Origin: Herbaspirillum sp. RTI4
GTDB lineage: Bacteria; Pseudomonadota; Gammaproteobacteria; Burkholderiales; Burkholderiaceae_D
Length of the DNA stretch: 64,000 nucleotides
Direction of reading: 5' to 3'
NCBI RefSeq assembly: GCF_034313965.1
Contig: NZ_JAVIWQ010000002.1
Location: forward strand, 372,001 to 436,000
Under the pieces are notes generated by a model. It was given only the letters and a program-made list of their open reading frames with translations. It had not been told where the DNA came from and did no database searches. Shown in pieces: positions 59,778-64,000 of the stretch. A program made the translations under genes and the position numbers. Numbering within the stretch: position 1 is the stretch's first letter; every line of letters begins with the position of its first letter.

Positions 59778-60944
59778 TCACCCGAGATCCTGATTGAGCG
59801 TAATGATCCGCAAGGCAAAGCGGTACATGAGGAAGGCCGCGCCATGCCACAGACGCTGGTGCCAGGGGATATTGCGGAACGCCTCGAGATTGATGGCGTT
59901 GCTGTCGGCAAGGCCCTCTTCGATTTTTTCGCGCAGGCTGCGGGCGAAATCGTCTGCCTCAACCACGATATTGGCTTCCTGATTGACGAACAGGCTGAGG
60001 CCATCGAAATTGCTGGAGCCGACCGTCGCCCAATGATCGTCGATCACCGCCACCTTCCCGTGCAACTGGGTCTGGGTATATTCGAAAATGCGCACGCCGC
60101 TGCGCATCAGCTTGGGATAAAACGACTGCGCCACCGCATCCTGCATGGCGAACTGCCCCACGCCGAGCAGCAAGGTGACTGCCACGCCGCGCCGGGCAGT
60201 CGTTTCCAGCGCCCGGCGCAATCTGCGGCCGGGCGCAAAGTAGGGCGTGACCAGAAATACCGACTCCCGCGACTGGCCCAGCGCTTGCAAATAAGCGCGC
60301 TCTATCGTGCGTCGGTGATGCAAATTGCCGCGCACCACCAGCGCCGCCTTGCTGTCCCCCTCCACCGACAAGGGCAGCGCCGAGCGAATCCTTTGATAAT
60401 TCTTCCAGCGCGTGCGCCATTTCATCGGGCCCAGACTTTGCCAGTGCACCTGCATTTCTTCGTGCATGCCCATCACCAGCGGCCCGATAATCTGCACCGC
60501 GAAGTCCCAGCGAGGGGAGCTCAAACGGGTGTGATTACTATCGTCCATAAAATAATCGTCGTTGATATTGATGCCCCCCGCAAAGCCGATCGCCCTATCC
60601 ACCACGCACAGTTTTCTGTGCATGCGCGTCACACCGCGCCGGAACCAGGGATTGAAGTTGCGGTGGAACACGCCGGCGCTCTGCAATTGCTGCTTGAGCA
60701 GCACACTTTGCAGCCGCCCGGTGCCGAGCCAGTCGGTCACCACATGCACTGCGACGCCGCGGCGGGCGGCTCTCTGCAAGGCGTCACGCACCTGTGTGCC
60801 GGTATCGTCCAGATCGAAGATATAGGTTTCAAGGAAAACTTCAGCCTGCGCAGCATCGATGGCCGCGATCAGTGCAGGGAAAAATTCCACCCCGCAGGTC
60901 AGCAGAGCAATATCGTTATCGGAGGTAAAGAGAAGGTGGCGCAT
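59778..60944 (-). CDS. clsB: Cardiolipin synthase B
   Basis: Phospholipase D superfamily enzyme, 388 residues, which makes cardiolipin from phosphatidylglycerol and another phospholipid at the inner membrane. Both HKD motifs are intact: His109, Lys111, Asp116 in HRKLCVVDRAIGFAGG, and His295, Lys297, Asp302 in HGKVAVIDDHWATVGSSN. There are no N-terminal membrane segments, as in ClsB rather than ClsA. ATG at 60944 is used; a GTG at 60977 would add 11 residues and neither has a strong ribosome site. It follows the endonuclease/exonuclease/phosphatase gene, the ybhP-clsB pairing of E. coli. Confidence 0.92.
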   Translation of the reverse strand: MRHLLFTSDNDIALLTCGVEFFPALIAAIDAAQAEVFLETYIFDLDDTGTQVRDALQRAARRGVAVHVVTDWLGTGRLQSVLLKQQLQSAGVFHRNFNPWFRRGVTRMHRKLCVVDRAIGFAGGININDDYFMDDSNHTRLSSPRWDFAVQIIGPLVMGMHEEMQVHWQSLGPMKWRTRWKNYQRIRSALPLSVEGDSKAALVVRGNLHHRRTIERAYLQALGQSRESVFLVTPYFAPGRRLRRALETTARRGVAVTLLLGVGQFAMQDAVAQSFYPKLMRSGVRIFEYTQTQLHGKVAVIDDHWATVGSSNFDGLSLFVNQEANIVVEADDFARSLREKIEEGLADSNAINLEAFRNIPWHQRLWHGAAFLMYRFALRIITLNQDLG

Positions 60945-61045
60945 GACGATGTGTGAGTGTCCTGTCGGTTGCGGCACAAAGGAAGACCGTACGGCATTAC
61001 GGAAAGCCCGTACAAGGACGGTATGTATCCCGCCGCAGCGTGCCT

Positions 61046-61840
61046 TTATTCGATATGCAAGGTGGCGACGATCGGGACGTGGTCGGAGAGTGTAGACCAG
61101 ACCGGCCCGCGCATGACTTCGGCGCTTTCTATACGAAACCCCCGCAGATAGATCCGATCCAGCCGCAGATAGGGCAAGGCTGCGGGGAAGGTGCGCGCCG
61201 GCGTCGGTCTGGGCACCATCCCTCCCAGTTTGCGCAGGAAGGCCATCACGCCGGTATTGACATGCTGCTCGTCAAAGACTTCGCGCAACTGCAAGCGCTG
61301 GCACAATTGGTCCCCGAGCGCATTGCCCCAGTCGTTGAAATCGCCGGCGATGATCACTGGAGCATCGGGTGGCGTAGCGTTCTGCACCGCATCGATCAGC
61401 GCCGCCACCTGGCGCCGCCGACCGCTGCCGAACAGGCCCAGATGCACCACATAGCAATGCACTTCGCGCTGGTCCAGCGTAATCACGCAATGCAGAATGC
61501 CACGCGATTCATAGGCATGGTCGGACACATCGTGGTTGAGCGACGAGGCAATCGGGAAGCGGGATAACAAGGCGTTGCCGTGGTGGCCGTGGTCGTAGAC
61601 CGCATTCATGCCATAGGCCGAGAAGTGCGACTGCCCGGCCAGGAATTCATGCTGGCTCTCCTGCGGCCAGTTCAGCGCATGACGCACGGCATGAAGATCG
61701 TGACGGCCTTGCACTTCTTGCAGAAAAACCATGTCCGCATCGAGCTGCACCAGTGCCGTCCTGAGCGCGTGAATGCGCGGACGGCCACGGAAGGTGGTGA
61801 CGCCTTTGTGGATGTTGTAGGTAGCAATGCGCAGCTTCAT
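61046..61840 (-). CDS. Endonuclease/exonuclease/phosphatase family protein (YbhP-like)
   Basis: 264-residue metal-dependent hydrolase with the EEP fold. Active-site segments: LRIATYNIHKG at the N-terminus (metal Asn), MVFLQEVQGR with the metal Glu, PVIIAGDFNDWG with the catalytic Asp and Asn, and TLSDHVPIVA at the C-terminus with the catalytic Asp-His. Substrate unknown (nucleic acid, phosphoinositide-like lipid or other phosphodiester). Pairing with clsB hints at a lipid-related role. ATG at 61840; 64 bp downstream of nudB. Confidence 0.9.
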   Translation of the reverse strand: MKLRIATYNIHKGVTTFRGRPRIHALRTALVQLDADMVFLQEVQGRHDLHAVRHALNWPQESQHEFLAGQSHFSAYGMNAVYDHGHHGNALLSRFPIASSLNHDVSDHAYESRGILHCVITLDQREVHCYVVHLGLFGSGRRRQVAALIDAVQNATPPDAPVIIAGDFNDWGNALGDQLCQRLQLREVFDEQHVNTGVMAFLRKLGGMVPRPTPARTFPAALPYLRLDRIYLRGFRIESAEVMRGPVWSTLSDHVPIVATLHIE

Positions 61841-61904
61841 GACTTACCTTGCTCAGCGTTCATTGAACAGCAGATGACACGACGCAAACCCAACCGTGGC
61901 GGGC

Positions 61905-62378
61905 TCAGAGATGCATAGGCAGTTGCAGGATCGCTTCTGCATTGGACGGCGAAAAGCACAGGTCGGCAGCGTCCTTATAGGGCAGCCAGCGGTACTGCAC
62001 ATGCTCGCGCGGCGCGAGAATGACGGGAATGTCGCGCGGCACCAGCAAACTGAATACGTGTTCGGTATTGCGCGTAACGCCCGGCGCATAGCGGTGACGC
62101 CAGACCGGATAGATCTCGTACACATTGGCCAGCTGCCAGTCGCGCAGATGACTGGGCGGCAGGCCCGGCGCGCCCTCTTCGGCGGCCACCAGCAGGCCGG
62201 TTTCTTCCCCTACTTCGCGTAGGGCGGTAGCGCGCAGAGGCTCGTCGATAAAATCTTTCGAGCCGGTCACCGATTGCCAGAAACCGCGCTCGCCGGCGCG
62301 TTCTATCATTAACACCTCAAGGGCGGCGGTATGAATCACGACCAGCACCGATTCGGGAATTTTGAATTGCACGTCCAT
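61905..62378 (-). CDS. nudB: Dihydroneopterin triphosphate diphosphatase (Nudix)
   Basis: 157-residue Nudix hydrolase, predicted to remove pyrophosphate from dihydroneopterin triphosphate in folate synthesis. The Nudix box is GSKDFIDEPLRATALREVGEETG (about 38-60, given here as the 23-residue region), with the metal-binding REVGEE. The QSVTGS segment before it is characteristic of NudB, and the extra residue between the first G and E is common in betaproteobacterial NudB. ATG at 62378, 72 bp downstream of aspS. Confidence 0.9.
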   Translation of the reverse strand: MDVQFKIPESVLVVIHTAALEVLMIERAGERGFWQSVTGSKDFIDEPLRATALREVGEETGLLVAAEEGAPGLPPSHLRDWQLANVYEIYPVWRHRYAPGVTRNTEHVFSLLVPRDIPVILAPREHVQYRWLPYKDAADLCFSPSNAEAILQLPMHL

Positions 62379-62450
62379 GGGGTGTGACCAGGCTAGAGGC
62401 CGGAACCATTGATCGGAGAAGCAGCGCCAGCGCCGCCTCCCCGGTCAGGC

Positions 62451-64000
62451 TCAGGCCTTGATGGAGGCTTCGGTATTGCGCAGGCGGATATGCAATTCGC
62501 GCAATTGCTTTTCGTCGACTTCAGACGGGGCCTGTGTCAGCAGACACTGGGCGCGCTGGGTCTTGGGGAAGGCGATCACGTCGCGGATCGAATCGGCGCC
62601 GGCCATCATGGTGACCAGACGATCCAGACCAAACGCGATACCACCGTGCGGCGGCGCGCCGTATTGCAGCGCGTCGAGCAGGAAGCCGAATTTCAGTTGC
62701 GCTTCTTCGTCGCCGATATTGAGGGCGCGGAAGACTTTGCTCTGCACATCGGCGCGATGGATACGGACTGAACCGCCGCCCATTTCCCAACCGTTGAGAA
62801 CCAGATCGTAGGCTTTGGCAATGGCTTTTCCAGGATCGGTGGAAATGAAATCTTCGTGCCCATCTTTAGGCGAAGTGAACGGATGATGCAGCGCGACCCA
62901 GCGGCCATTGTCTTCGTCGTATTCAAACATCGGGAAGTCGACAATCCACAGTGGACGCCAGGCGTCGTCGAGCAAGTCGTTTTTCTTGCCGAAGTCGCTA
63001 TGACCGATCTTTACGCGCAGCGCACCGATGGCATCGTTGACGACCTTGATCTTGTCGGCGCCGAAGAAAATCAGATCGCCGTCCTGTGCGCCGGTGCGGG
63101 CGAGGATTTCTGCCAGCGCCGCATCGTGCAAATTTTTGACGATAGGCGATTGCAGACCGTCGCGCCCCTTGGCGACTTCATTGACCTTGATGTATGCCAG
63201 ACCCTTCGCGCCGTAGATGGCGACGAACTGGGTGTAGGCGTCGATCTCGGAACGCGGCATGGCCGCACCACCGGGAATACGCAAGCCGACAACGCGGCCG
63301 CCTTCCATGGTGGCGGCACCGGAAAAGACTTTGAAATCGACATCCGCCATGACATCCGTCAGTTCGGTGAATTCCAGCTTGACGCGCATGTCTGGTTTGT
63401 CGGAACCGTACAGCGCTGCCGCCGTAGCGAAGTCCATGACAGGGAATGGATCGGGCAGATCGATGTTGAGCGTGTTCTTGAATACCAGACGGATCATGCC
63501 TTCGAACAGATCGCGGATTTCCTGTTCGTTCATGAAGGAGGTTTCGCAATCGATCTGCGTGAATTCAGGCTGCCGGTCGGCGCGCAAGTCTTCGTCGCGG
63601 AAGCATTTGGTGATTTGGTAATAGCGGTCGAAGTTGGCCACCATCAGCAATTGCTTGAACAACTGCGGCGATTGCGGCAAGGCGAAAAATGCGCCGGCGT
63701 TCACGCGGGACGGCACCAGATAATCGCGCGCGCCTTCGGGCGTCGACTTGGTCAGCATCGGCGTTTCGATATCGATGAAGCCTTGGTTGTCGAGGAACTT
63801 GCGCACTTCCATCGCCACCTTGTAGCGCAGGCGCAGATTGTTTTGCATTTGCGGACGGCGCAGGTCGAGCACGCGGTGCGTCAGACGGGTGGTTTCCGAC
63901 AGGTTGTCGTCGTCCAGCTGGAACGGCGGCGTCACGGAAGGATTGAGTACCTTGAGCTGTTGACACAGCACTTCGATCTTGCCGGAGCTCAGGCCGGTAT
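62451..64000 (-). CDS. aspS: Aspartyl-tRNA synthetase (partial, N-terminus beyond window)
   Basis: Class II aminoacyl-tRNA synthetase that charges tRNA-Asp (and possibly tRNA-Asn). About 516 codons are visible, from just after the N-terminal OB-fold ([22 protein letters not shown]) to the stop at 62451. Motif 2 is [18 protein letters not shown] and motif 3 is [15 protein letters not shown]; the GAD insertion domain lies between. The bacterial enzyme is about 590-600 residues, so around 80 residues are missing on the right. It is the first visible gene of the leftward run aspS-nudB-EEP-clsB. Confidence 0.97.
   Translation of the reverse strand, partial: TGLSSGKIEVLCQQLKVLNPSVTPPFQLDDDNLSETTRLTHRVLDLRRPQMQNNLRLRYKVAMEVRKFLDNQGFIDIETPMLTKSTPEGARDYLVPSRVNAGAFFALPQSPQLFKQLLMVANFDRYYQITKCFRDEDLRADRQPEFTQIDCETSFMNEQEIRDLFEGMIRLVFKNTLNIDLPDPFPVMDFATAAALYGSDKPDMRVKLEFTELTDVMADVDFKVFSGAATMEGGRVVGLRIPGGAAMPRSEIDAYTQFVAIYGAKGLAYIKVNEVAKGRDGLQSPIVKNLHDAALAEILARTGAQDGDLIFFGADKIKVVNDAIGALRVKIGHSDFGKKNDLLDDAWRPLWIVDFPMFEYDEDNGRWVALHHPFTSPKDGHEDFISTDPGKAIAKAYDLVLNGWEMGGGSVRIHRADVQSKVFRALNIGDEEAQLKFGFLLDALQYGAPPHGGIAFGLDRLVTMMAGADSIRDVIAFPKTQRAQCLLTQAPSEVDEKQLRELHIRLRNTEASIKA

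Overview
The window looks like a chromosomal segment of a betaproteobacterium of the order Burkholderiales, most likely Oxalobacteraceae-like. This is inferred from the gene families, the fad-type and cardiolipin-synthase gene neighbourhoods, the monomeric isocitrate dehydrogenase and the GC-rich codon use; no rRNA or tRNA is present to confirm it. I count 51 protein genes, the first (cbbX) and last (aspS) cut by the window edges. I saw no rRNA, tRNA, CRISPR array, insertion sequence with a transposase, or prophage.

Layout. 1-3796: red-type (form IC) RuBisCO genes cbbL-cbbS-cbbX with divergent cbbR. 3891-11820: a CDF metal transporter, monomeric NADP isocitrate dehydrogenase, a chemoreceptor ending in a PilZ domain, and a membrane-anchored glutamate-synthase-like FMN/Fe-S protein. 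11887-27881: a large catabolic block. A leftward set (CoA ligase, periplasmic binding protein, LivHMGF-type ABC transporter, thioesterase, with an IclR regulator gene upstream) stands divergent from a rightward beta-oxidation set (hydratase/dehydrogenase, thiolase, two acyl-CoA dehydrogenases resembling the PimC/PimD pair, a hydratase/isomerase, and a class III CoA-transferase). 27706-28906: three tandem 319-bp copies of the CoA-transferase gene tail plus a REP-like repeat, then an inverted repeat copy. 28935-31232: glutaryl-CoA dehydrogenase and a divergent LysR gene. I read 11.9-31.2 kb as one regulon that imports an odd-chain dicarboxylate (pimelate-like), activates it, shortens it to glutaryl-CoA and passes this to GcdH. 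That reading is inference.

31238-41115: a tiny lipoprotein, a DUF3422 protein, an aldose-6-phosphate mutarotase-like protein, then a leftward set udh-lactonase-dctP-dctQ-dctM (uronate oxidation with TRAP uptake) behind a clear sigma70-type promoter carrying a GTCGTACGAC palindrome at the expected start site, followed by a tartrate/D-malate dehydrogenase gene with a divergent LysR gene. 41127-48535: an orphan LivF-like ATPase whose Walker A lysine is arginine, then an RcsB-like regulator, an RcsC/BvgS-like hybrid kinase and a convergent CSS-EAL phosphodiesterase. 48977-57963: a four-carbon acid sugar kinase family gene and a fatty-acid oxidation cluster (isomerase, thiolase, FadN-type dehydrogenase/hydratase, acyl-CoA dehydrogenase, TetR). 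58107-64000: Hsp15, acetyl-CoA acetyltransferase, then clsB, an endonuclease/exonuclease/phosphatase-family gene, nudB and aspS in one leftward run.
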